IMG/VR virus record: IMGVR_UViG_3300023184_000030
Location: 62,001-126,000 of that record
DNA from: a virus
Strand: one strand, 5' to 3'
Length of the DNA: 64,000 bases
Positions 36,560 to 45,367 of the stretch are shown here, piece by piece (position 1 is the stretch's first letter; every line of letters starts with the position of its first letter). Position numbers and translations under genes: made by a program. The notes beneath the pieces are model-generated. The model was given only the letters and a program-made list of their open reading frames with translations. It did not search any database and was not told the origin of the DNA.

Positions 36560-36931
36560 TTAGGTTATTCTTAGTGTAACTAGAGGACTTAATCCTCCAT
36601 TTACTGGTATTTTAAAATCTATTGTTGCTATATCTCTTTCTGTTCCTACATAAAATTTAAGATCATAAGAGCCTCCAAGTTTTCTAAAAAGAGGGATATA
36701 TGTTTTTAAAAATAGATCCAATTCTTTCCTTATGCTAGATTCGGAAAGATTTAAGCTAAATATAAGCTCCTCCAGATTAAGCCCAAATTTAGTGTCACCA
36801 AGTACCTCTCCCTTATTGGTAAGAAGCATCATTTTTAATTGGCCTACACAAATCTCCACCGGATCGGTTGTTTCGATCTGGAATGGGTTATAGCTTGGGT
36901 CTAGTGGATCCCTGTTATAAATCTCTCTCAT
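36560..36931 (-). CDS. 25: Baseplate wedge protein, gp25-like
   Basis: The 123-aa product is close to T4 gp25 (132 aa) in size. The signature GEVLGDTKFGLNLEELIF (41-58) matches the family's G-E-x-x-x-x-x-x-F-G-[CN]-x-L-x-x-x-[IL]-F motif. gp25 sits at the sheath-baseplate junction and links wedge to sheath. It is the first gene of the gp25-gp6-X-gp7 unit, with a promoter-like octamer 17 nt upstream and a terminator just beyond that. Confidence 0.85.
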   Translation of the reverse strand: MREIYNRDPLDPSYNPFQIETTDPVEICVGQLKMMLLTNKGEVLGDTKFGLNLEELIFSLNLSESSIRKELDLFLKTYIPLFRKLGGSYDLKFYVGTERDIATIDFKIPVNGGLSPLVTLRIT

Positions 36932-36947
36932 AGAAAATCTTTCATAT

Positions 36948-36955
36948 TATATATC
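36948..36955 (-). promoter_or_regulatory. Late-promoter-like octamer GATATATA
   Basis: On the minus strand it is 17 nt upstream of the gp25-like ATG and just after the terminator at 36988-37017, where a new transcription unit would be expected to start. Confidence 0.55.
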
Positions 36956-36983
36956 ATAGATTTTAAACACGCTGAACGTAAAC

Positions 36984-37018
36984 AAAAAACCTCTCGCTTT
37001 TTTAAAAACGAGAGGTTT
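36984..37018 (-). terminator. Rho-independent terminator after the neck-like gene
   Basis: On the minus strand AACCTCTCG pairs with CGAGAGGTT across a 12-nt A/T loop and is followed by TTTTTTG. It lies 21 nt after the stop of the 37038-37814 gene. Confidence 0.85.
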
Positions 37019-37037
37019 ATCTATAATAAGCTCTATA

Positions 37038-37814
37038 TTAATTCCATTGAAGGAAGTAGCTAGGTGTGTTTTCTCCGTTAATCATATCCATAACTTCCTG
37101 CAATTCTGTTTCCCCAGTGGTTCTGATATCAGAAGCGTTTATCTGAACTCCTCCAGGTAGATTGTAGGTAAATACAGAAAGCATGTTTGCTAGTGCTATT
37201 TTAGATTTAGCTATACAATATCTAACAAAAAGCTCATCTGCAAAAAGATCATCATCATTTAGTGCAACAAAGCATCTAACAGATACATCAGTACCACCAA
37301 CACCAAATCCCTGGGCAAGTTGACCTTTACCAGATCTATTAGGATCTCTACCAGAAATGGTTAATTTTTTGCTATTTTTGTTCCACTTAAAAGCAAAAGT
37401 CTCTAATAAATATGCTTTAGCTAAATCGAAATATGAATACATGACAGTACGATAAACTAAATTATCTCCGACAAAAGGTGAAAGTAATAATTCAGACCCA
37501 AGTAATTTAGAATCTCCAAAATCTTTATCCGGATTACCCGATATTCCTGATCCACCAACTTCTCTAACATCATATACACTAATGATAGATTCTGGTAATT
37601 TTATTTGTCTGGTTGCTCTAAATTCAGGATGTCTAAATATTTCATTCTTCAGGATGAAAACTCTATCCTCGACAGCATATTGATAATTGTCAAAAAACCA
37701 TGCTTTGGCTCTTTTGATTATTCTTTTTGTTTCTTGCTGATTTAGATTATATGGAAGGGCACAGCTAAAAGAAAGTGCGTCTTCTATTTCTTGTATTAAT
37801 TCTTCTTCTGTCAT
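37038..37814 (-). CDS. Putative neck/head-completion protein (258 aa)
   Basis: Starts MTEEELIQEIEDALSFSCAL with a helical N terminus containing KRIIKRAKAWFFDNYQYA, then a beta-rich middle (LPESIISVYDVREVGG) and a mixed C terminus. This helix-then-sandwich layout and length recall T4-type neck proteins gp13/gp14 (309 and 256 aa). The evidence is layout and position next to structural genes rather than residue identity. The gene ends at a strong terminator. Confidence 0.45.
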   Translation of the reverse strand: MTEEELIQEIEDALSFSCALPYNLNQQETKRIIKRAKAWFFDNYQYAVEDRVFILKNEIFRHPEFRATRQIKLPESIISVYDVREVGGSGISGNPDKDFGDSKLLGSELLLSPFVGDNLVYRTVMYSYFDLAKAYLLETFAFKWNKNSKKLTISGRDPNRSGKGQLAQGFGVGGTDVSVRCFVALNDDDLFADELFVRYCIAKSKIALANMLSVFTYNLPGGVQINASDIRTTGETELQEVMDMINGENTPSYFLQWN

Positions 37815-37830
37815 CTTTTAGCGGTTATTT

Positions 37831-39237
37831 TTAAAAGTTCATGTTACCGAATCTTGGATTATTGTATCTATCATTTAGATCCTTTAATCTCTTGTCGGTA
37901 ACGAATCTTTCTTTTCTGAAATCTTCCCAGCCTTTAACTTTCAATGTCTCCTTACTTACGTCGGCGTTTTCACCAATCTCACCGGCTCTTAAAACTCCAT
38001 CCTTTATCTTACAATTGATACTTTTACCTTCGCAATCAATAAAGCAATCTTCAAGTTCGTTTCCGAAATCAACAACACAATCTTTAATCTTCGAAGATGT
38101 AACTGTTGTGTCATTAACTATATAGCATTCCTCTATCGATGATTTTTTTATCTTAGAGCTGTAGATATTACAGTTTTTGATGACACCATTCTTTATATCA
38201 CAAAGTATAAGATCAATGTCTTTAAGTTCCAAAGCCTCTCTACTTCTAGCGTCTTTTAATTGACATCTTCCTGTGGTAGTGTCATAATTAAAATATCCTG
38301 ACGTAACGTTACCCTCGACGATTATATCGAATATTTTATCTCTGATAACTGACCAGTATGTTTTTATATTCTCGTCCCATCCTTTAAGATCTACAAAGAT
38401 ATGAAAATCTGGGTAATTTCTAAAGAAGAAATCAGGATCACTAAAAGATCTAACGACCTTAGTATACTGATTCATCATACTTTGAAGCTTAGCAAGATCC
38501 TCTTTTGAGTATCCTATTATTCTATGACTAAGCAAATCATAAAGGTAAAGAATTACATAATCTATGACCTCTCTTATGTCTTTGCTTTTCTTCTGGTAAT
38601 CTCTATTACCGAGATATCTAAATTCTAAATACCCCTTTGGTATTTTTGTGAAGTTTACTCCATAGTATTTGTCCTCAGGAACTTTAAACATTCGGGGATC
38701 AATGGTAGTTAGATTTTCAACCATAGAAAATCTATTTCTAGGAACTACTCTTTTTATAGATTTGGCGTAAACGTTTTTAGACCTATTACCAAATTTTGAA
38801 TAGATAAAATTCTCATCAAGACCTAGTATAAATTTTAGTTTATCTAGATTTTCTATCTTATCCTTAACGTCTTTTCTGAATTTATCATAGCTAACTGAGA
38901 ACTGGAATGCGCATCTATCTGTCGTCCAACCATTATCATCTATCCAATTAAGAACTTTAATTAATATGGTAATAGCTTCATTATAAGGTAATGGTCCAGT
39001 AATGAACTCCATCATCTTGCTTCCCCCTGAATAATCAGGCTCTAGCTTACATGTGCTGGCATCAACAACAATATTAGAGTGGTACCTTTCTGATACCACT
39101 ACCTTTTTCTTAATCAGCTTAGAAAGAGATTCAGCTGCCCTGCCCTTTAGCATATTAGTATAAAATTCAAATTCGAATCCTATTACAGATGAGCTAAGAG
39201 CATGGAGCTTATCAAAATGTGTTCTGTTATCGGTCAT
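37831..39237 (-). CDS. Amidoligase-fold (glutamine synthetase-like) enzyme with C-terminal repeat tail
   Basis: Residues 1-310 look like an amidoligase (COOH-NH2 ligase of the glutamine-synthetase superfamily). GFEFEFY (20-26) carries the paired Glu of the first ATP/Mg strand, MMEFITGPLPY (75-85) is the second conserved strand, and YLEFRYLG (203-210) is the late LEFR motif. Where many members have H-x-H, this one has AFQFSVS (110-116). Residues about 343-415 are short repeats (CDIKNGVIKNCNIYSS, SSKIKKSSIEECYIV) typical of a beta-helix. Such enzymes join an amine to a carboxylate using ATP. The substrate is unknown. It overlaps the S1-like gene by 11 bp. Confidence 0.65.
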   Translation of the reverse strand: MTDNRTHFDKLHALSSSVIGFEFEFYTNMLKGRAAESLSKLIKKKVVVSERYHSNIVVDASTCKLEPDYSGGSKMMEFITGPLPYNEAITILIKVLNWIDDNGWTTDRCAFQFSVSYDKFRKDVKDKIENLDKLKFILGLDENFIYSKFGNRSKNVYAKSIKRVVPRNRFSMVENLTTIDPRMFKVPEDKYYGVNFTKIPKGYLEFRYLGNRDYQKKSKDIREVIDYVILYLYDLLSHRIIGYSKEDLAKLQSMMNQYTKVVRSFSDPDFFFRNYPDFHIFVDLKGWDENIKTYWSVIRDKIFDIIVEGNVTSGYFNYDTTTGRCQLKDARSREALELKDIDLILCDIKNGVIKNCNIYSSKIKKSSIEECYIVNDTTVTSSKIKDCVVDFGNELEDCFIDCEGKSINCKIKDGVLRAGEIGENADVSKETLKVKGWEDFRKERFVTDKRLKDLNDRYNNPRFGNMNF

Positions 39238-40417
39238 TTACCGGCTCTGCGAAAATTTTTCCGCTAGCAGGTTCAACTTCGTAAACCGTAACTAGTAGAT
39301 CATCCCCAGGTTTAAGATTTTTGGTATTTTTACCAATTCTCTCCTGAGGGATAAGAGCCATAAGACCAAATTCTACAAGATCAATAAGAATACCATTCTT
39401 TCTCTTGTGTTTAATTTTTGCTTCAATTGGCTCGCATGTTCCGTCCTTAATTTGTTTATCAAGATCGTGTATAATAACGTTTCTTTCTAGAGGTTTCTCT
39501 AGAGTTAATGTTAATCTGTTATTATCTTTAATTTCCTTAACGTAGAATTCAATCTCATCACCAGGATTTACTCCAGTGATCGAGTTATCCTCGCTGAATT
39601 CAGTTTTATGGATAAGTCCTGTGTAAACCTCTTCCCATTCAACAAATACGCCAAAGTCGCTTGTTCCAGTAACATATCCTTTATATTTCTTAGTAAGATC
39701 CAATTCCTGAATCTTGCTTTCCATAATTTTATTAAGATATTTCTTGTAAGAAACGATAAAGATGTCTTTAGGCTCAACGTAGCCCTCAATCATTACATGT
39801 AATTCTTTTCCGATATAAGATTCAAAATCTGTGATTCTATTGGCAGCAGCCAAAGATCCAGGTAAGAAACATTTAATTCCTGATAGATCAACAATGTATC
39901 CACCTTTATTAATGCTCTCAATTTTAACTCTGTATGCGCTAGACTCCTTCTTAATCTGTTCGAATAATTCAACTCTAAGACTGTGGATATAATATTCGAC
40001 AACCGAACCTGTGTATATCCCGCCGCTTTTTCTAATCTTAGCCTGTAATACATCGCCAGGATTGAAAGATATGCCAGTTATTTTTAATTTGTCAGCGTCC
40101 TTTCTCTCCTTCTTAAGATCTATGTAAATTGTTTGCCCTGTGCTTGTCTGTGCTAGTGCCTCAGTCTCGGTAACACTTACAACCTTACATGGGTAAACGT
40201 TACCTTCGTCAAGATCTTTAGATAAACTCGTATTTTCAGGAACGTCTCTGAAATAATTATTATAAGCATCTAAAAGTTCCTGAGCATAAGGCTCATGACA
40301 ATAAATTTTTGACCCACTAGGAATCCTTTTTAGTTTAGTGTTTGGTTTTCTGCCATTCTCTACTTCCCAGTTAAAATCGTCTGGATTGTGTGTTTTAGTT
40401 GATGATAAATCAATCAT
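39227..40417 (-). CDS. S1-like RNA-binding protein with four S1/OB domains
   Basis: The 396-aa product has four S1-type OB domains, at about 71-141, 159-226, 243-308 and 327-393. The third is the clearest: YKGYVTGTSDFGVFVEWEEV, then TGLIHKTEFS and NPGDEIEFYVKEI. The second has GGYIVDLSGIKCFLPGS as in bacterial ribosomal protein S1. S1 brings mRNA to the 30S subunit, and in T4-type and RNA phages host S1 has extra roles. Here the gene has its own promoter-like site 33 nt upstream and is followed by the amidoligase gene. A role in recruiting SD-less phage mRNA is inference. Confidence 0.8.
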   Translation of the reverse strand: MIDLSSTKTHNPDDFNWEVENGRKPNTKLKRIPSGSKIYCHEPYAQELLDAYNNYFRDVPENTSLSKDLDEGNVYPCKVVSVTETEALAQTSTGQTIYIDLKKERKDADKLKITGISFNPGDVLQAKIRKSGGIYTGSVVEYYIHSLRVELFEQIKKESSAYRVKIESINKGGYIVDLSGIKCFLPGSLAAANRITDFESYIGKELHVMIEGYVEPKDIFIVSYKKYLNKIMESKIQELDLTKKYKGYVTGTSDFGVFVEWEEVYTGLIHKTEFSEDNSITGVNPGDEIEFYVKEIKDNNRLTLTLEKPLERNVIIHDLDKQIKDGTCEPIEAKIKHKRKNGILIDLVEFGLMALIPQERIGKNTKNLKPGDDLLVTVYEVEPASGKIFAEPVNDR

Positions 40418-40449
40418 GTTTTTTTTGTTTAAGAAGTTATTAATCTTAG

Positions 40450-40457
40450 TATATATC
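40450..40457 (-). promoter_or_regulatory. Late-promoter-like octamer GATATATA
   Basis: On the minus strand it is 33 nt upstream of the S1-like ATG, in the 73-bp gap after the 40491-41951 gene. It is embedded in a small inverted repeat CTTAG-TATATAT-CTAAG. Confidence 0.5.
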
Positions 40458-40490
40458 TAAGCTTAAGTTCCTTTAAAAGTCCGTAATATT

Positions 40491-41951
40491 TTAAAAAACT
40501 ATGGGAACAAAACCTACCATAGGAACAGGTCCAGCGGTGGTTGGTATACCGCCACTATAAATGAGCTTAAATTCAAGCATATTGGCTGCAAACGAGAAAG
40601 CTAGAGCAGTAGCAACTGCAGTAGCACTAATTGGTTTCTCAGGTAAAGTTTTGAAAAGTTTTCCTGTATTTAATGCTCTTCTAAGATAACCAGCAAGTCT
40701 TTTTCTGCTCCCGTAATAAAGGGGAACATAGAAACCACCTAAAGGTGCGGTAATTATACAGGGCGGTATTGGGGGTGCTGCTGAAAATGGTTGTTGTAGT
40801 GTGGAAGCCCAATAAGCTAAAATTCCGGTAGCCATGATAATATAAGGGTCATTAACGTCGTCTTTCTCTGAAGCTTTCTTTTCCGCATCTGCTAATTCCT
40901 GGATGTACCTTTGTTTTAGTTCAACAAATCTCTTTGCCTCTTCACCATATGCTGCAGCTTTTGTTGCATTTATACCAGCCAAAGAATTCTCTAGACCTTG
41001 CTTATATGTGCTATAAGTAGATGAGCTCTTTGACAGATAATTTAACTGCTGTATATTGAACGATCCGATATTTCCCCCGAAGAGCTTATCTAGATTATCA
41101 TTAGTTAATATATTACTTACTTTAAATGTTTCGTCTATAGCCAGGTTTACTATATAATTATCCTGAGTTAGCCTTTTAAAGTATCTGCTGTTATAATTTT
41201 TATCATAGGTGAACTTAGTTATAAAATCTCTTACCATATAATCAGGTATTCTCTGTGGATCATTAATGTGCTCCTCTTGAAACAATTCCTTAGAAATATT
41301 GACATCCGGAAGATTCTTAAAATCTTCTATTTTTTTACTTCCGCTAGTTCCTATGCTCTTTATGATTTCTAGAGCTTTGTTTGAAATCTCTGTTGTCCAA
41401 TCGGGATAACTAGGATCAAATCTCAGTACATATAGCCATTGGATATAATCTGATGTTCCGTCATATTTCTGGACTATTCTTCTTGCTATCTCTAAAACCT
41501 GCTGGCTTCTAGTAGTCGGAAAATTTGGAAATTGCGAGAAGAATAACGAATAGGTAAAGTCCGGTATAGTTTCTCCCCTTGACTCTGCCCAAGCTAAAAA
41601 CTCAAGATCAAACTTATCAAGATATGCGTCAGTATTAACAGAGGGAATTGGATCTTTTAAATCCGCATATTTAGGATCCTTTATTTTATCTGCTAATGTT
41701 GGTGATCTTTCTTCCTCCAGTAATTTAAAAGCTTTTTTAAATGCGGTTTTTATAATTTCCGAATCACCCTGCTGATGTAAGTTACCAAAAGGTGTTTGTG
41801 CCTTTCCCGATATAGCCAAAACGTATTGATTTGCTAAATATGTTGCAAAATCATCTACATCTTGTCCTGGCTTATCATAAGCCCCCTGAATTGATTGCAA
41901 AGAAAGCTTAATAGAAACATTACTTATAAAAGAACCCCAATTTGCTGGCAT
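40491..41951 (-). CDS. Virion protein of unknown role (486 aa) with hydrophobic C terminus
   Basis: Starts MPANWGSFISNVSIKLSLQS. The body is helical and charged, including a likely coiled coil (EEAKRFVELKQRYIQELADA, about 335-355). The last 110 residues are hydrophobic with Pro/Gly turns (APPIPPCIITAPLGGFYVPL, then AFSFAANMLEF, and a final GPVPMVGFVPIVF). It lies 2 bp after the spike gene. The hydrophobic end suggests contact with a membrane or a buried baseplate interface. Function not recognised. Confidence 0.6.
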   Translation of the reverse strand: MPANWGSFISNVSIKLSLQSIQGAYDKPGQDVDDFATYLANQYVLAISGKAQTPFGNLHQQGDSEIIKTAFKKAFKLLEEERSPTLADKIKDPKYADLKDPIPSVNTDAYLDKFDLEFLAWAESRGETIPDFTYSLFFSQFPNFPTTRSQQVLEIARRIVQKYDGTSDYIQWLYVLRFDPSYPDWTTEISNKALEIIKSIGTSGSKKIEDFKNLPDVNISKELFQEEHINDPQRIPDYMVRDFITKFTYDKNYNSRYFKRLTQDNYIVNLAIDETFKVSNILTNDNLDKLFGGNIGSFNIQQLNYLSKSSSTYSTYKQGLENSLAGINATKAAAYGEEAKRFVELKQRYIQELADAEKKASEKDDVNDPYIIMATGILAYWASTLQQPFSAAPPIPPCIITAPLGGFYVPLYYGSRKRLAGYLRRALNTGKLFKTLPEKPISATAVATALAFSFAANMLEFKLIYSGGIPTTAGPVPMVGFVPIVF

Positions 41952-41953
41952 TG

Positions 41954-42655
41954 TTATTTGGTTTTAGATACTTGACTTAAGTGCTGAGGATCGGTCATAG
42001 GTACAACAGGTACACCAGAAGGACCTACCCCAGTAGGATGTGTATGGGTATTAAAGAAAGTTAGAAAGGTGCTTCCTAAAACTAGCTTTTCGATAGCGGC
42101 TTCTCCCAGCTCTATATTTTGGGATTTTACGATTACCTTTTGCTTTGCGCCTTGTTTTTCCATTCTGACCTCATCGTCATTTAACTTTAAAACTATTCTG
42201 AGCTTTTCCTTATTAGTACCAGCATTCTGCGTGTCTAGCTGAATTGTAGCATCGCCTAGCTGAAAAACAAGCCCTTTTTTTCTTGTATAAAGCATCTTCA
42301 GAGTTCCTGGTTGAGCCTCCGAGTCATAAATTAAAGCTTGTGTACCCTCATATGAATTATCCTCCTTGAGTTCTGTCATAAGATCCTTAGAAATCTCCTT
42401 GATATAGTGATAGCTTAACTTATAATAATTATTATCCTCAAAATGAACTGCTACTACAGACCCTACTCTAGGTATGGTTATGTTACCCCCGCCAAAACCT
42501 CCACCAAAAGATAAACCTGCAATCTGCTCAGCCCACGGTAAATCATCCGAAGGAAGACCATCAAATACACCAAAAACTTCTATTCTTGCTCTTCCTTGAT
42601 AAAGTGGATCTTTTATATCAACCACCTTACCGAGGTACGTTTTTTCACTTGGCAT
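41954..42655 (-). CDS. Baseplate central spike protein, gp5/gpV OB-fold type without lysozyme
   Basis: The 233-aa product starts with the OB domain of Phage_base_V/gp5-N proteins: YLGKVVDIKDPLYQGRARIE (7-26), then LPWAEQ (39-44) and PRVGSVVAVHFEDNN (62-76). A beta-rich stalk follows (GLVFQLGDATIQLD, KVIVKSQNIELGEAA), and the tip has THTHPTGVGPSGVP (203-216), typical of gpV-type spikes. T4 gp5 has a lysozyme domain between OB and stalk; none is present here. It lies next to tube/hub-type genes, as expected for the puncturing device. Confidence 0.8.
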   Translation of the reverse strand: MPSEKTYLGKVVDIKDPLYQGRARIEVFGVFDGLPSDDLPWAEQIAGLSFGGGFGGGNITIPRVGSVVAVHFEDNNYYKLSYHYIKEISKDLMTELKEDNSYEGTQALIYDSEAQPGTLKMLYTRKKGLVFQLGDATIQLDTQNAGTNKEKLRIVLKLNDDEVRMEKQGAKQKVIVKSQNIELGEAAIEKLVLGSTFLTFFNTHTHPTGVGPSGVPVVPMTDPQHLSQVSKTK

Positions 42656-42657
42656 AA

Positions 42658-45333
42658 TTATTCAAATTTTTCAGGGCTGGGATTCATTCCGCCTGTACTA
42701 ATGTTATACTTATCTTTTGGTTTTAAATTTCCCATATCTAAAGGTTTTTCAACCATAAAATCTCCATTTGTGTTAGGATAAGCTTTTCCTATATCTCCTC
42801 TTGATTTTTGACTCTTCATTTCAGATTTTTGGTAAACAGCATTAGGTTTTGTAGCAAATGAGTTTACAGCATCTCTAAGTTCACCGTTGGAAGATATTTT
42901 CTGAGTTTGTGCATAAACTGGGTTTGCTTCTATAGCTGTTTGATTAGCACTTTTTACAGCATCAGGATAAACCTTTTGTTCGGCAAGGGGTATTGAATTT
43001 TGATTAGGAGGGTAGACCTCCTCTGATATTTGTGGATATACTCTGTCAGGTACACCTAGATCAGATCCAGGAACGTTGGTGTAAGCATCACCTATCGGAT
43101 CAACGTAAACCCTATCTGGTACGCCTAAAGCAGTTCCTGGTACATCAGCATAAACGTCTCCGCCCGGAGCTGGATATACCCTATCAGGTACACCTAGAGC
43201 AGTTCCAGGTGAAGCGTCATAAACATCCCCGCCTGGAGCAGGATATACTCTATCAGGTACACCTAAAGCAGTTCCTGGTACATCAACATAAACGTCTCCT
43301 CCCGGAGCTGGATATACCCTATCAGGTACACCTAAAGCAGTTCCTGGTACATCAGCATAAACGTCTCCTCCCGGAGCTGGATATACCCTATCGGGAACAC
43401 CTAAATCTGTCCCGGGTACGCTCGTGTAAGCGTCTCCGCCCGGAGCGGGATAAACTCTATCAGGAGCACCTAAATCGGGTCCAGGTACAGTGGCATAAAC
43501 ATCTCCCCCTGGAGCTGGATATACCCTATCAGGTACACCTAGAGCAGCTCCAGGAACATCAGCATAAACGTCTCCCCCTGGAGCGGGATAAATCCTATCT
43601 GGCACACCTAAATCGGGTCCAGGTACAGTGGCGTAAACATCTCCACCTGGAGCTGGATATACCCTATCAGGTACACCCAGTGCAGTTCCTGGCACATCAT
43701 TATAAACGTCTCCACCAGGAGCTGTATAAACCCTATCAGGAACACCTAAATCAGGTCCAGGTACGTTTGCGTACGAGTCTCCACCAGGAGCGGGATAAAC
43801 TCTACCCTGAATACCGGATACATTACTAACACCTAAATCTTGTCCAGGCACTTTACCGTATACGTCACCTGATACTTTTCCGTAAACCCTTTGCGGTGGA
43901 CCACCTAAACCTGTTGTCTGTGGATTTGGTAGAATTGTCTCTCTAAATCCAGCATTAACATTACCTAGCTGATCCAAGTATTGCTGGGCAGTATTAAATG
44001 ATAGGTTACCTAAAACTTGAGAAGGATTTAAGCTATAAATATTACCGAGAATCAATTTATCTAATCCTGCGACATTAGGTTTTATGTAGGTTGCAACACC
44101 TTCGTTAATAAGGTCATTTAATGAATTACTTAAAAAGTTAGTTAATAACTCACCACCTATAGAAAGAATATCATCTCCTAAATTACTAGGATTTTTTTGA
44201 ACTGATGATCTAGCACCATCCCAGCTATCTCCAAGAATTAATGGTTTACCGTCTTGTCTTATATTAGGATATTGACTTCTCGTTCTAACCTTACCTACTA
44301 TGATTCTGAATTTTTGTCCTACCGGGGTTGCTGTATCTGAACCTGCACTGATCTCGCTAGGTATAGGGGTGCTTTCGCTAAAATCAAATTCACAATTTCT
44401 GCACTCAAAAACTATAACCGGTTTTACACCTGATTGATCTTGTTGATTTCTTAACATAGACAAATCATTATCAACACCAGCTCCATTTAAAACGTTTCCA
44501 ACAAATGAATTAAATCCGCTTGCAGGATTCGTGTTTGATGATCCCCCATTATATTCACTATTCTGCTCCCCCACATCTCCCAGGTTTGTCCCTGGATTAT
44601 TTCCAGATCCTAGCATAGTTGCTAAATTGTCTATAGTAGTCAAAGCAGCGGATGCACCAATAAGTCTAGACGTCTTAAAGAAATTACGTATCTCAGAAAC
44701 GAAAATATACATAGTAAATTTCCTAAGGTTTCTCGGGACTAATTCCCTCATGTTATCATAATCAAAAGTTGCCTGATTATAGAGATCTGCAAGAGCGGTC
44801 ATTCTTAAATTTAATGACTCTAATGTGGTAAACTCTAAAGCTTTACCAGCAGTTCTCTGTGGATTAAAATCAGAATCTGATTCAACAGCAAACCCCTTTC
44901 TTGATACTAAAGGTAATTGATCTAATCCTGATATTGTTTGTAAAAACCAAGGTGAATTATTAAGTAAGTCAGTTAAGCTGTTCTTAAACTGTATAAGCAT
45001 ATCTGAACGTTTTCCTCCCCTAGGAAATTCTGCCTCTCTTTCTCTCAGATATGATGTTGCAGAATAGAAATTAATCGCTCCGTTTGGTGTAGTTCTATAC
45101 GAATACTGGGGTTGCCCAAAAGGATTAGATGAGCTAAATCCACTAGGAATATATGACTCCTCTCTAAAAAGAGGACTAGGAGGAAGACCATCATCATCTC
45201 TTATGGGGAGGGTACCGAAATCTATCACTATTTTAAATCCAAGATATGTTGGATCCTCGTAATTTCCTTGTTTGGATAGCTTAAAGCCTTTTAAAAATAG
45301 ACTCCTTAATTGATCTGTTGCTCCTAATGACAT
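42658..45333 (-). CDS. Baseplate/tube-like virion protein with 23-residue tandem repeats (891 aa)
   Basis: The N-terminal half (YLGFKIVIDFGTLP; LRKFTMYIFVSEIRNFF; VIVFECRNCEFDFSES) has strand patterns of tail-tube-type folds with a loop-rich insert. Residues 511-763 are eleven 23-residue repeats of the type RVYPAPGGDVY-x-x-VPG-x-x-LGVPD, with a degenerate copy before and a partial one after. The C-terminal 130 residues are Lys/Asn/Ser-rich and probably disordered. The repeat would form an extended Pro/Gly/Tyr-rich rod or tether. The neighbouring spike and hub genes place it in the baseplate centre. It could alternatively be a fibre-anchoring protein. Confidence 0.6.
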   Translation of the reverse strand: MSLGATDQLRSLFLKGFKLSKQGNYEDPTYLGFKIVIDFGTLPIRDDDGLPPSPLFREESYIPSGFSSSNPFGQPQYSYRTTPNGAINFYSATSYLREREAEFPRGGKRSDMLIQFKNSLTDLLNNSPWFLQTISGLDQLPLVSRKGFAVESDSDFNPQRTAGKALEFTTLESLNLRMTALADLYNQATFDYDNMRELVPRNLRKFTMYIFVSEIRNFFKTSRLIGASAALTTIDNLATMLGSGNNPGTNLGDVGEQNSEYNGGSSNTNPASGFNSFVGNVLNGAGVDNDLSMLRNQQDQSGVKPVIVFECRNCEFDFSESTPIPSEISAGSDTATPVGQKFRIIVGKVRTRSQYPNIRQDGKPLILGDSWDGARSSVQKNPSNLGDDILSIGGELLTNFLSNSLNDLINEGVATYIKPNVAGLDKLILGNIYSLNPSQVLGNLSFNTAQQYLDQLGNVNAGFRETILPNPQTTGLGGPPQRVYGKVSGDVYGKVPGQDLGVSNVSGIQGRVYPAPGGDSYANVPGPDLGVPDRVYTAPGGDVYNDVPGTALGVPDRVYPAPGGDVYATVPGPDLGVPDRIYPAPGGDVYADVPGAALGVPDRVYPAPGGDVYATVPGPDLGAPDRVYPAPGGDAYTSVPGTDLGVPDRVYPAPGGDVYADVPGTALGVPDRVYPAPGGDVYVDVPGTALGVPDRVYPAPGGDVYDASPGTALGVPDRVYPAPGGDVYADVPGTALGVPDRVYVDPIGDAYTNVPGSDLGVPDRVYPQISEEVYPPNQNSIPLAEQKVYPDAVKSANQTAIEANPVYAQTQKISSNGELRDAVNSFATKPNAVYQKSEMKSQKSRGDIGKAYPNTNGDFMVEKPLDMGNLKPKDKYNISTGGMNPSPEKFE
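43045..43803. repeat. Eleven tandem 69-bp coding repeats
   Basis: Each 69-bp unit encodes 23 residues in frame in the 42658-45333 gene. The unit contains two Tyr, two PG/GG turns and a LGVPDR junction. Copies differ mainly at four or five fixed positions (for example YADVPGTA, YATVPGPD, YVDVPGTA), so the array has both purified and freshly duplicated units. Confidence 0.95.
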
Positions 45334-45367
45334 TAATAGATTTAATTTTTATATTTATCCTTCTTTT

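Noticed and set aside
43045-43803. CRISPR-like array
   Set aside because: The units are contiguous 69-bp in-frame codon repeats with no unique spacers between them.
43032-43829. Long plus-strand ORF (265 codons) opposite the 69-bp repeats
   Set aside because: It is the antisense frame of the in-frame repeat; it repeats the same few residues, has no leader or promoter, and lies wholly within a well supported minus-strand gene.
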